Notes under the pieces: generated by a model | The model's input: the letters and a program-made list of their open reading frames with translations, nothing else | Database searches by the model: none | Told to the model about the DNA's origin: nothing | Program-made: the position numbers and the translations under genes | Source: Nematostella vectensis | Taxonomy: Eukaryota > Cnidaria > Anthozoa > Actiniaria > Edwardsiidae | Assembly: GCF_932526225.1 (NCBI RefSeq) | Contig: NC_064037.1 | Location: forward strand, 4,546,703-4,610,702 | Length of the DNA: 64,000 nucleotides | Direction: 5' to 3' | Shown here: positions 1-11,704 of the stretch, piece after piece | Layout: each line of letters begins with the position of its first letter | Numbering within the stretch: position 1 is the stretch's first letter

Positions 1-1162
1 GTATTGAAATAAGATTTCAAGGCAAAAGATCGTGATTCAAAATTTACGAGTTTAGGAAGCTGGCATTCACCACCGTGGTGAACGTAGTTAGCAATAGTAT
101 TCGCAACATAGGGAAGAAATTCGCATTTAACCCATTGACTCCTGGCTTTTTTTTAGCTGAATTTACAAAAAACAGACTGAAAACAGATACCTCCCCCCTT
201 ATTCTGAGTTTTATACAGCCCGTCAAAGTCAAACACAGCTGCATCTAGTCAGCGGTATCCAAGCTTTCCAACAGTGCTTTGCGGTCCCCACTTTTAATCC
301 CTCGTCGTTGTGCTGAAGTGAGCACAAGTTGATGGTTGCTTGTATTTTTCATCAAAAATACAGCTATGAGCATATTAGGAGAGTGTCTCAGGACATCATG
401 AAGTCTTTTGGGGCATAATTAAGTGCTTTGCTTATGGATATTTGCAAGCAAAGGTGGATTCATGATTATTTTTTCTTGTTTGGCTTTGCCTGGATGAGAA
501 AATAATTTTCTAATGAATCACCACAGCTCTCCTAAATGCTATCTTTTCTGAAACCAAATTGATCCCAAAATTGTTTACGCTGCTATTCTGGGTCTGTATG
601 ACCTGGAATTGATTTGTTTGGCTTCGGGGTGAAAGGACTTATAAAAAACCATCTGACTTTGGGGAGAGGAGTGTTGACTGGCCCTCCCCTCGTGAATTTT
701 CCCCTGGATCTCCCAGAATGCTTTGCAATACGTAAAGACATCTTCGTGGTTGTACAATCCTTCAAGGAGTGGACATTGTGTTTTGAGGCCATGGAAATGT
801 ACCTGGAGGATCAGAATAAAGGTATCTATTTTTTCTTGAGCTGTGTTTGCTGATCTCTCTCCCTTGTGTGGTATTTTGAGCGTTTTATTGAGAGGGGTGA
901 TTCTGCTTTTCTCTCCTTGTTCGATTTGAGATTTGTCAAAGAACCTGTGCTATTATTTGGATTAAGAGTAGATGCCAACACCTTGGTTGGATGCATATCT
1001 GCAAGACCATTTATCCCTTAGACTGATGCCTGAGTATCTTCATCTTGTTGTGTTTATTTTGCATTTATGAATTTTTTTGGGTTGTGGGTACTTCCCAAAG
1101 CCAGTACAGGTCGGTTGAGGGGTCAATGTGTTTTTAAGTGGCAAGCGCTAGCGCGCATGGAG

Positions 1163-1510
1163 AACATCATACTATAACTATCATAACTTACAATTCTCCA
1201 GTGTTTCATGATGAAGTACATTAGGGACCTTAAGATTTATGAAGGTGGAGAGTCGAGGACGGCATACACGCAAGATTTTAAGCGTGCACTACCACATTTT
1301 TTTAAGCAGAGAAAAACATTGTGTGCGCCATCGTTGTCCCTCTGCCGTCGTAAATCTTAAGTCCCCTATTAACAAATAACATCATGCTACTATGCTACGA
1401 GTATCATAACTAACAATTCTCCAGTGTTTCTTGACCAAGTACATTAACATATAACATCATACTACAAGTATCATAACTTACAATTCTCCAGTGTTTCTTG
1501 ACCAAGTTTT
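1163..1510. repeat. Triplicated exon-end/donor segment of CSE1L
   Basis: Three copies of a unit of about 64 bp, at 1163-1223, 1377-1447 and 1445-1510. The rightmost copy is the real end of CSE1L exon 2 with its donor. The others repeat the same coding end (AAACACTGGAGAATT on the minus strand) followed by GTAAGT in the leftmost copy and GTTAGT in the middle one. A small inverted-repeat element interrupts the array between the first two copies. Confidence 0.85.
1224..1368. mobile_element. MITE of about 145 bp with TTA target duplication
   Basis: The ends are inverted: GGGACCTTAAGATTTA on the left and TAAATCTTAAGTCCCC on the right. TTA lies directly outside both ends (1221-1223 and 1369-1371). 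The flanking tandem repeat supplies the empty site, because the next repeat junction reads GTACATTAACA with a single TTA. A 3-bp TTA duplication fits the PIF/Harbinger superfamily. No coding capacity. Confidence 0.75.
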
Positions 1511-2074
1511 TAAAAGCAACAGCAGCAGAGATCCTGATGACCATATCACCGGCGTTTGAGTCAACCAGTCGCAACAGCATCATCGCATAACTAGGAGTCC
1601 CCTCCACTGACTCCAAAGACCTCTCGGCTATAGAAATGTACAAATGTTAAAAATATGGACAGTTAGATATGGCATTCAAAGAACTGGAATTGAGCATGCT
1701 CTGTGTATGGGTAATCAATAACTATGTAGATATGTTATTCTAGGTTTTGAAGAAGATTCTAGGTTGGAAGAAGCTTGTTTCCTACAATGAGTGCAAATAA
1801 ATCTCATGCCAAAAAGTGCCAGTGACCTTTACTTATTTAAAGCATCACGATTGCAAAGTCGTATGCTTTAAAGATGTCGTGAAAGCAGCTATTTAACAGG
1901 ACTAGAAACAAGAAACAAGGAAAAATCAATATCTTTTTTAACCACTAATTTGCTTAACTAATAAATAACTTGTTCCATGTGACACTCTTATTTCTCACCT
2001 TGCTTGCGAGTGGCCGCGTCAGGAGATAAAGTTTGCTGCAAACAAGTTGCCAGCGCTTGAGATTCGGCGTCCAT
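1482..2074 (-). CDS. CSE1L: Exportin-2 (CSE1L/CAS), first two coding exons, partial
   Basis: Exportin-2 is the nuclear export receptor that returns importin-alpha to the cytoplasm with RanGTP. Exon 1 (2074-1999) starts MDAESQALATCLQQTLSPD, the usual start of the importin-beta N-terminal domain, and ends in phase 1 before GTGAG. Exon 2 (1627-1482) encodes 49 residues: AERSLESVEG, the SYAMMLLRLV helix, then AFKNLVKKHWRI, matching the first HEAT helices of CSE1L as I know the family (FLESVEG, VTFKNYIKRNWRI). It ends before GTAAGT. Splice phases agree (25 codons plus one base, then 49 codons). The rest of the gene, over 900 residues, lies left of the window; no further exon was recognised in 1-1481, so intron 2 is at least 1.48 kb. 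The exon 2 donor region is tandemly repeated downstream (1163-1510). The gene is head-to-head with CPD. Confidence 0.9.
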
Positions 2075-2708
2075 TTCTACCCCAAGCCGCATCCGAACAC
2101 TAACAATTTCTTGTGTTTTAGCAACAGAGGTTTGCAGAGGCAAGTTATGCCTTAATTACACTGAATTGACAGCGAATATTACGTGACTGCAATTTGTACT
2201 TTTGAATACAGGGCATTGAGCGCCAAACGCATGTCTAAATATGCTGCCGAGCCTTACACAGGGAACCCAGCCTGTTGCTGGGAATATATGGGGATGTGTA
2301 AATTAAAAAGGTACTGTTTGTATTTAACTCAATCCAGTCCCAGTCATTTTTTTTTACTAAAGTATTGGTCCTAACTTAATCACTTTGGACTTTTCCATAG
2401 AAAATTTAAAATAGGGCTTTATCACGATATAAGTAATACATGCGAATTAAAAAAAAATTATACGGCACAAAAATTATTCGCAAGCGATAATTTATTACTT
2501 TTGCTGTTTGATAAATATTTTCCGCCTCCGTGTGCTCTTCATAAATCGCCAATGAATTTGGAATATCTTTAGAAGCTTATATTTGATTGGTCGTAAGACA
2601 ATCAATTTTTAAAAAATGAATAAAGAAGAGCGCATTTGATTGGTAGATACACAATTACCCAAGTTCCTCATTCCAAATCACAAATGTTGTGGTGCTGTGT
2701 AAGGCAAA
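2075..2708. promoter_or_regulatory. Divergent CSE1L/CPD intergenic region
   Basis: The 634 bp between the start codons of two diverging genes must hold both 5' UTRs and promoters. It is AT-rich, with no open frame of note. Two similar stretches, around 2520-2575 and 2625-2650, contain ATTTGATTGG, a CCAAT box on the opposite strand (ATTGG). This is inferred from gene arrangement; no transcription start can be read. Confidence 0.5.
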
Positions 2709-5700
2709 ATGGCGCTTCGAAAGTTCATTTTTATTGCCCTATACGTGTTTGCATTTTGCCAAATTTCAACAGAAACTGAACCACAAGACAGTTTATGGGA
2801 AGAAAGTGCGCTAAGAAAGCCGTTTTATCACAATTATGACGAATTGACACGGCTTTTAGAAAGTTATTCCAAGCGTTACAAGAAAATTGCCAGGCTTCAT
2901 TCGGTTGGTAAATCAGTATTAAATCGCCACCTCTGGGCTTTACAAATCACGGATCACCCAGATATAATAGAGCCAGGGGAGCCTATGTTCAAATATGTCG
3001 GCAATATGCACGGGAACGAAGCCGTAGGAAGACAAATTCTGATTTATTTGGTTCAATATTTGTTAGAGAACTATGGGAAGACTGGCCACGAGAGAATAAC
3101 TAAACTTGTTAACTCAACAAATATTTATATAATGCCATCAATGAACCCTGATGGTTTTGAGAGGTCAAAGGAATTGGACTGTGATGGCCTTGTCGGCCGT
3201 AGAAACGAAAACAATGTTAATTTAAATCGAAATTTCCCTGATCAATTTAATAACTGGTTAGATTATGATGTATCAAATGCTCAGCCAGAAACCAAAGCTG
3301 TGATAAAATGGATCTATGAGAATCCTTTTGTATTATCTGCGAATTTACATGGTGGTTCATTAGTGGCGAGTTATCCTTTTGACAGCAATCGTTATCATAG
3401 ACCATTCTGGTATTATAGCAAATCACCAGATGACGAGATATTCAGAGAATTGGCACTGACTTATTCGCGGCATCACCATACAATGAAAAATGGTGACCCC
3501 AGATGTCACACCCACTTTAAGAATGGCATCACCAATGGCGCCTATTGGTATGATGTCCCAGGAGGCATGCAAGATATCAATTATTTGATCAGCAACTGTT
3601 TTGAGATCACTCTAGAGTTATCTTGTTGTAAGTACCCAAATTCAACAGAGCTACCAAAAGAGTGGAAAAACAACAAGAATGCATTGCTAACATACATGGA
3701 GGAAGTCCATAAGGGAATCAAAGGTTTTGTCAGGGACAGAAGTGGTAATGGCATTCAAGGAGCAGTTGTTCATGTTTTGGGTATAAAGAAAAATGTGACA
3801 ACCGCCAGGCATGGGGACTTCTGGAGACTACTAGTGCCTGGGAATTACACAGTATTGGTAACTGCCCCTGGATTCCACCAAGCCAAAAGAACTGACATTA
3901 TTGTTGAAAAGAGTTCAGCCATTGAAGTGAACTTTGTTTTAAGCAAATCTTCACAACAAAGTGGTACTAATTTCAAGTTAAATGACCCTATTGATAATTT
4001 ACCATGGTTAAACAAGATTATTTCAGAGTTAGATGACCAGGGAAGACCAGAGTATATTACTAAAGAGACCAGTAAAATCAGGAGAGATATTGCTTCAATA
4101 AGCCCTATGCCCACCCAAGTCCCTTACTCTTTCATCCCAATGTCAGCTGATGATGTAAAAGAGATTGTGAAAGACTGGGTTAAGCCACGGATCTTTAAGC
4201 ATCACACTCACAAAGAGATGACTTCTTTCCTGAAGAAAGTTCATGAGCTCTATCCACATATTACAAGACTGTACTCGGCAGGTTACTCTGTCAAGGGGCG
4301 AGAGTTGTGGGTGATGGAAATCTCTGACAACCCTGGCACCCATGAGCCTGGGGAACCAGAGTTTAAGTATGTTGGAAACATGCATGGGAATGAAGTTGTA
4401 GGAAGAGAGATGTTGCTTCTCCTGATTCAAGTTCTTTGTGAGAACTATCACAGGATCAGCTCCATCACTGCGCTAGTGGACTATACACGGATACACATTA
4501 TGCCATCAATGAACCCAGATGGCCATGCTGTGTCGATTGAAGGTGACAAACAAAGTGTTACTGGACGGCCAAATGCCCATCATGTAGATTTAAACCGTAA
4601 TTTTCCTGACCAGTTTTCTGATGAGGATGGCCACCAGGAACCTGAGACTAAAGCCATCATAAAATGGCTTTCGGAGTACCCATTTGTCCTATCAGCAAAT
4701 CTTCATGGGGGCTCTGTTGTGGCAAATTATCCATTTGATGACACAGAGTATGGAGAAGAGCGATATAGCAAAAGCCCTGATGACATAGTGTTCAAATATC
4801 TAGCACTGTCATATTCTCTAGCGCACCCAACAATGTCCAATAACAAACCAGCATGTCCTGAAACAGACCCTGGGGAAGTATTCAAGAATGGTATTACTAA
4901 TGGTGCGGCATGGTATAATGTGAAGGGAGGGATGCAGGATTATAACTACCTGCACAGTAACTGTTTTGAGATCACTGTTGAAATGAGCTGCAACAAATAT
5001 CCATACCGAACACAACTACAGCACTTCTGGAATGACAACAAAGTATCCCTGATTACATTCATGGCACAAGTTCACATTGGGGTGCGAGGTTTTGTCAAGT
5101 CAGATTCAGGGGAAAGTATCCCTAATGCTGTGATATCAGTCGAAGGAATCAACCATCATGTCTTGTCTGGCAAAGATGGTGACTACTGGAGGCTTCTATT
5201 AAAAGGGAATTACAAACTCACAGCAGCTGCTAAAGGTTACCAGCAACAAACCCAGAATGTTGTGGTAAAGAGGGGACTAGCAACAGAAGCTAACTTCACA
5301 CTGCAGCCTCTCAGTTACGCCAAGGCAAAGCTAAGGCCTCCTACTACACCCATGACAACAACAACTGTTGCACCAACTACAGGAGCAGTTACTATGGAAA
5401 CCACCATACCACCAACAACAGGTATGTTTTTTATTCTAAATGAAATATTTGTTTGGGTTTGGTTTGGGTATGATTGCATAGCTGGGATGTTGAATTATAA
5501 GGGCACAGTTATAAGTGGAAGGGACACGATGCTGCCATTTTATTGCTAGTGGCTTAGGATGAAGCTAGTGGAGAAGCCCTCAGAGTTTAGAGTCAATTCA
5601 TGTTGGAAGGAATTGAACCCAAGCCTATAGTTCTACATGCTCTACATACTGTATTGTGCCATCCAGGTTTTGTTCCTCTGGTTTAAATCAGAATTCCCCA

Positions 5701-8700
5701 TTCCATGTAGCTAAGTGAATAGTACTGTAGTTTCTTTCAGCAGGACAACTAAAACAAATGGAATTTTTGTTCTCCTTTTTACAGCAACAGCAGCCAATTC
5801 TTTGTGTTCTGTAATAAACTGTGTCAGGTATCACAAAATTCATTTTTTCTTGATTGTATTTTTTGTTTCAGTTCCCACCCCAGCAGCGCCATCATACAAG
5901 TATCACGACTACAAAACAATGACACAAATGCTGCAATCATATTACCTGAAGTGCCCTGGCATCATCAGGCTCCAGAGCATTGGGAAAAGTCAGGAAGGTC
6001 GAAAGATATGGTCCCTGGAAATATCTGTGAACCCCGGACAGGAGAACCCATACAAACCTAATGTTGGGATGGTGGGAAGCTTACAGGGATCTGACGTTAT
6101 TGGTAGGGAGATGTTGCTGGCATTAGTGGGTTATCTTTGTGAAGGCTACAAGAGCAAGGAAGCAAGAGTAGTAAAGTTGCTGCAGACAACCAGATTACAT
6201 GTGGTTCCTGCTGTTGATGTTGATGGCAATGAGAAAGCCAGGGAAGGAGACTGTCAAGGGAAACTGGACTCAAACAATGACATTTCAAAGAGTTTCTACT
6301 ATGATATGCCAGAGAATACCAGGATGAGAAGGGAATCAGACAAGATTGATTCAGTAAGTAGGGTTAAAAGAGGGCTCAACTTCAATGTTATTTTCCAACT
6401 GTGTTCACACTAATTGGTTGTCTTCTGTGTGTGATTTAGTTTCTCTTAGGAGCTATGCAAGAACCAGTAGAGGTCCAGTCCATCAAGCAGTGGATGAGGA
6501 GCATCAAATTTGATCTGATGGCAGACATGAATGGAGGGGAGCTTGTGGCAAGGTAAATATTCTTTTTGTTAGGCATTGGGACAAACAGTGAGAAACAAGG
6601 TGAGCCCCTCGTCCAGGCATCCCAAGTGTGTACACAAGGAGAACTCTGATCTACTGTGTAAAATTCTTTAACCACACCTAAAGTTGGATCAATCTTATGG
6701 TCAATGGATATCTGCCCCTTTCCCCCTCATATTTATGTATTGCACAAGGCAAATAGCAATCAGAAACATCCAAAAGATATTTTATCTAGAATTTCTTGAA
6801 TCATAAGTCTTTCCCTAGATATTTCTAAGTTCCATATCACATGGTTGGCTTAATATGCATTGGTTATATGACTGGCTTAACATGAATTGGTTTGAGCTAT
6901 GTTGATGTATTGCTCTTGACGTCACATTTTACTTGGGCAATATTTTACATTATGATGATTAATAGGAACCACTCTTCAAGGCATGAAAAGTGTACTCCAA
7001 ATCTACTGACTTTCTACCTTAAGGTCTGCTTCACAGCTAAATCCTCTTCATTTAACTTATAAATGCAATTTCTCATTGTCTAGATACCCTCTCAATGCTC
7101 AGTACACTGGTAACCCCCATGTCAAGGGTGCCACAACTTCTGATGAGAAGACGTTTATCGACATTGCCACAACCTATGCAAGAAGCCACCCAAAAATGAA
7201 GTTAGGCCATGGGTGCAATGGGTCAATCCCACAGTTTGCCAATGGCATAACAAAGGGTGCCACATGGAGGGAAATGCATTACACCATGCAAGATTATGCA
7301 TACCTAGATATGAACATCCTTCAACTGTCCTTCTTTGTGTCTTGCTGCAAGTACCCTCCAATAGATTCCTTTGAGAGCATCTTGAAATCCAATGCGATTC
7401 CCATGATCAACTTTATCAAGAAATCTCATCAAGCTCTTACAGGAATAATCCAGACTTTCAATCACACCCCTATACACAATGCTTCTTTGAGAGTACACAA
7501 TAGCAAGATCAAGATTGACATTGGCTTAAAGAACTCAAGCTTCTATAAGATCCTAGCACCAGGGAAATACATACTGAAAGGTATGTGATTTATCTATCTC
7601 TATGTATCTTGAAGGTAATATTCCTTTCCTTTTTATTGACCTGCTCCATAAAAAAGGTATCTAAAATACTTTTTCTATGCCAGTAAGAAATCCAGGAGTT
7701 TTTAGAGGGTGATTAAATTTTTGTAAATGAATCTTAATATCAAAGCATCACTCAACCATAACTACTGTAATTCCACTACTAAATGCCGGGTTTTATACCC
7801 TCCACACTACCTGGATTTAAATTCCAAGTCCATAAAGCATTCCTTATTGCAGTGTCCTGTAGTGAGACAATCAGTTAATACAAAATATAAAATGTTAAAA
7901 GTACAAAGAGTACAGACAAGCTGTAGAAAAACTAGGTGGTGTGCATATAGGCATGGTGTAGACAATCTATAATTCAACACAAGGTTTAAATTGTGTGTTG
8001 TATGCCTCCTTGAAACAGAATTATAGGACTGATGTTTCAAGCATAAGGCCTTTGTCAGGGCCCTTTGTCATCACCCTTATTGTTTGAAGGAAGGGCTACT
8101 GCTTGAAACATCAGTGCAACTACTGTACTCTGTTTTACAGGGGTACCCTCATATATCTCAACATTGTGTTGATTTATAGCTGAAATACAACAGATTAGTC
8201 CAGACGACAAGATAATGCATGGACCATGATATTTTGTTTTTAGCCAGTGCACCAGGGTACTCCACTGCCACCAAGGAAGTCCTCATCACACCAGGGAAGA
8301 CCACTGATGTTATGTTCACACTCCATGCTGCACCAAAGTTCTCTCATCACCAGCCTGATGAGATTGGCAAGTGGATGCAAACGATGGCCAAGAGATGTCC
8401 CAAGATAGCCCATGTGTACAGTATTGGAATGTCAGTCCAGTTCAGGCGCATATGGGTAATGGAGCTATCTGATAAGCCTGGTGTTCATCAGCCTGGGAAG
8501 CCAGAGTTTAGCTATGTTGCAGGTAAGGATGGTTAGGTCATTAGCTCATATGCGAAAAAATAGAGATGATGGAGTTGGTGGCGATTGTTGTGATGGTAAT
8601 ACAGTAGTTGGTTTTAAAATGTTGTTAGTGGTGATGCCGATGTTTATGAGCAGAAATTGTTTTTTATTGATGTTGCAGCTGATTTTCAGGTGTTGTGAAT

Positions 8701-11700
8701 GTTCTGATTATGTTGACGTGGTGATAGTTTTTTTTCTGTCTACAATTGATATTTAAGAACTAGTTAGAACATTTTCGATTAGAAGGATAATCTTATGTTT
8801 CACATCTGATGTATTTTGTACAGATTGAAAACTGTTCCATGCACCAGATGCCTTTTTCCCAGTCTCCACCTTCTACCAAATTGTCTTTAATCTTCCGCAT
8901 TTTCCTTCTCCCTCCAGTGCACAGGTCATGGTCAAACATGGTCACAGATCATACTTTTCATCTTTGCTTTTGATGTCCTTTGCTGGCGGTTTTAACTTTT
9001 TACCCCTTTTTTGATAAAATACAAATAATGCTCTGGGACTTCCACAGGTATCCATGGTAACGAGGTTGTTGGTAAGGAGATGGTGCTCCTGTTGATTCAG
9101 CACCTGTGTCTGAGTTATGGCAAGGATGACATGGTGACACGGCTGGTGGATAGCACAAGACTACACTTCCTACCCCTGATGAACCCTGATGGAGGCGTGG
9201 TTGCCCAGGAAGGCAATTGCAACTCAGAGACTGGCAGGACCAATGCCAGGAAGGTGGATTTATGGACGAATTTCCCGGGTATGCAGATGTGGCTAACTAG
9301 TGCTAATTTTTTTTTTGGAATTAGTTTGTTTTAACTTGATGAAAAACTTCATTAAGGCTTTGCGATGATCACTTTTGTGCCACCTCATTTTGTGAATTGA
9401 GAAAACATTAGGAATTTTTCAACCTAATTGATGATTTACAAAAATTCAAATTAATGTCAAAGCAAAACAATTCATTGGTTAAATTTTTGTGATACTTGCC
9501 AGAAACCGAGATTTTGATTTGTTTGTTTATGTTTAGCAGTAGTGAAAATGGTTAAATTTTTGTGATGCTAACCAAAAATAGAAGCTTTGTTGTGTTTGTA
9601 TATTTATTTATAATTTTTTTTGTAGGAGTATACTCCTCTAAAGAAAAAGATGCTGAGCCTGAAACAAAGGCTGTTATGGAATGGCTAAAGGTTCATCCTT
9701 TTGTACTCTCCGCCCATCTCCATGGGGGCAGCCTTCATGCGAGCTACCCCTACAGTGCCCACCCGAAGGGTATCACTGCCCCAAACATCACTCCAGACGA
9801 TGACATCTTCAACTACCTAGCAACTGTCTATGCCAACATGCACCCCACAATGCATCATGGGAAGCCCTCATGTCCTGGTCCCAAGGTTAGCTAATCCGGA
9901 ATTTTTTTTCCCCCCATTCTTGGAAACCTAGGGGTATTATATTTGTGGCAAGTTTAATAAACGCTACGCTATGACAAGGTTTCTGCATTTGTTTTCGCGT
10001 GTTTCTATTGTGAGTTGTAACTTTTATGGCCAAGCTTCTTGCTTGGAAAAGTTAATGTCTGGGGAAACTTTGACAACATTCATGTAGGCCATACCCTGGA
10101 ATCTGTTTTTCATTGTATGTGTTTTCTTGTTGCCGTTAAGGTGAAGGAAGAATTTCATGGTGGCATCACTAATGGTGCAGCTTGGAAAAGTGAGGATGGA
10201 GGAATGCAAGACTACAGCTATGATAACACCAATTGCTTCGCCATATCCATCCACATGGGTTGCTGCAAGTTCCCCCAGGCGGAGGAATTAGAGCATCACT
10301 GGAAAGAGCACAGAGAAGCAATGATGAGATTCATGGAGCAGGTAAGCAGCGTTAACACGTGTGCACTTAGCAAGAGGCCATAAGGAAGTCGAAAGAAGAG
10401 AATGATGAGACACATGGAGCAGGTAAGCAGCATTAACACATGTGCACTTAGCAAGAGGCCATAAGGAAATCGAAAGAAGGGGTATGGATGGTGACTGAAA
10501 AGAACCTTGATGAGGTCGGTGTAGCGGGTAAAAGGCGCTAAAATGTACTAGTTGTACTTATTAAGAGACTAGTAAGTGTAAAGTAAGGTAAGGTAACCTG
10601 AATAAAATGAAATGGAAATATCTCAAAAGGTCCCTGATGAGAAAGATGGAACAAGTAAGAGGCACTAAACATAGTAAAGTTGTACTTAGCAAAAGAATAT
10701 TGAGTGTAGTAACGGTATGGTAAAGTTAAGGTTACCTGAATAAAATCGAGCACGTTAAGCAGTTACACTTACCAAGAGGCCATAAAAAAGTAGAATGACT
10801 GGAAATGACTATGAGCCTTGATGAGGTACATGGGGGAAGTAAGGGATACTGTTGCTGTTTGTCTTAGAAGAAGTTATTGAGTATATTTTAAGGTAAGGTC
10901 ATCTGAATAAGATGAAATGGATTCCTTTGAAAGGATCCCGTATGACAGGCACTAACGCAGTTGTACTTAGCGAGGGGCCAAAAGGAACTAAATATACGAG
11001 ATTGTTTGAAAAGGACATTGATAAGGTGCACAGATCAAGTAAGAGGCGCTACTGAACACTGTTGCACATATCAACAGATCCTTCAATATAAAAGTTAAAA
11101 GAAGGATGAGTGTTACGGAATGGTGAAGGGAAAGGTAGTAGAACCAGCATAACCTAACCCGAACCTAACTCAATCACAGGTTCATCGTGGGATCAGAGGT
11201 TTTGTACGCGACAGTTCCGGTCAACCAATCGAAGGCGCCGTCATATCCATCAAAGGCCGCAGTCATGACGTCACATCCGCTAAAGATGGTGACTACTGGC
11301 GTTTACTCGTCCCAGGACGCTACGAAATGGAGGTAACGGCTCCAGGTTTTGGCACAGTGAAAAAGACCATTGATGTGCTCCCAAATGAGCCTGCTAAGCA
11401 AGTGGACTTCGCCTTGGACACGCGAGGACTGTTGTACGGAATTCCTTCCATGCTGCTTGCTGGGATAACCGTTCTGGTCGTGGTAGTGTTGTGCTTAATT
11501 TGCTTTGGTTTGTGGAAGTTCAAAAGAAGACGAAAGGTCAAAAAGGCACTGAAAAGAAACGGTTATCAGAACGACTACAACGACTCGCTATCCGTGAACT
11601 CGTTCAACTCGAAAGCGCTGCTGAACAACGAGTATTCGGATGATACAGACGAGGATGAGGAGGAGATAATACTTGACCATATGAATCACACCAGACGATA

Positions 11701-11704
11701 CTGA
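2709..11704 (+). CDS. CPD: Carboxypeptidase D, four-domain type-I membrane metallocarboxypeptidase
   Basis: M14 (CPN/E-type) carboxypeptidase that trims C-terminal Lys/Arg from prohormones and other secretory proteins in the trans-Golgi. Exons: 2709-5421, 5872-6353, 6440-6552, 7084-7580, 8244-8522, 9048-9278, 9626-9885, 10141-10341, 11180-11704; phases agree and give 1766 residues. Signal peptide at 1-21. Domain 1 (about 35-415) has zinc ligands H101, E104, H214, NRNF at 173-176 and catalytic E303. Domain 2 (about 485-870) has H559, E562, N629-R630, H666 and E758. A Thr-rich stalk follows (about 877-904). Domain 3 lacks every one of these residues. Domain 4 keeps HGNE and LHGG but has WTNF for NRNF and His for the catalytic Glu. 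Transmembrane helix about 1683-1705, basic stop-transfer, then an acidic tail (DDTDEDEEE). Vertebrate CPD has three such domains. Each domain ends in a transthyretin-like module (GDYWRLL). Confidence 0.95.
8031..8117. repeat. Inverted pair of decayed hammerhead-like motifs in CPD intron 4
   Basis: On the minus strand, 8058-8031 reads CTGACAAAGG...GCTTGAAACATC. On the plus strand, 8083-8114 reads a related TTTGAAGGAAGG...GCTTGAAACATC. Both resemble the CTGANGA...GAAAC core of Penelope-type hammerhead motifs, with C-to-T/G-to-A type losses. Neither has an intact core. Confidence 0.3.
10321..11110. repeat. Tandem repeat array grown from the CPD exon 8 donor
   Basis: The end of exon 8 plus its donor (ATGATGAGA...ATGGAGCAG|GTAAGCAGC) and the following intron sequence are repeated 81 bp downstream (start 10402) with few changes. 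More divergent units continue to about 11100, each with pieces such as CTTAGCAAGAGGCCATAA and GGTAAGGTAACCTGAATAAA. The duplicated donor remains a good consensus. Confidence 0.8.

Noticed and set aside
575-853. Coding exon (possible further CSE1L exon) in 575-853
   Set aside because: Frames are open on both strands, but none matches the next CSE1L segment and no domain was recognised.
2709-5549. CPD as a complete 946-residue two-domain protein
   Set aside because: The last 42 residues are intron read-through after GTATG at 5422. Splicing to 5872 keeps phase and leads to two more domains and a transmembrane tail.
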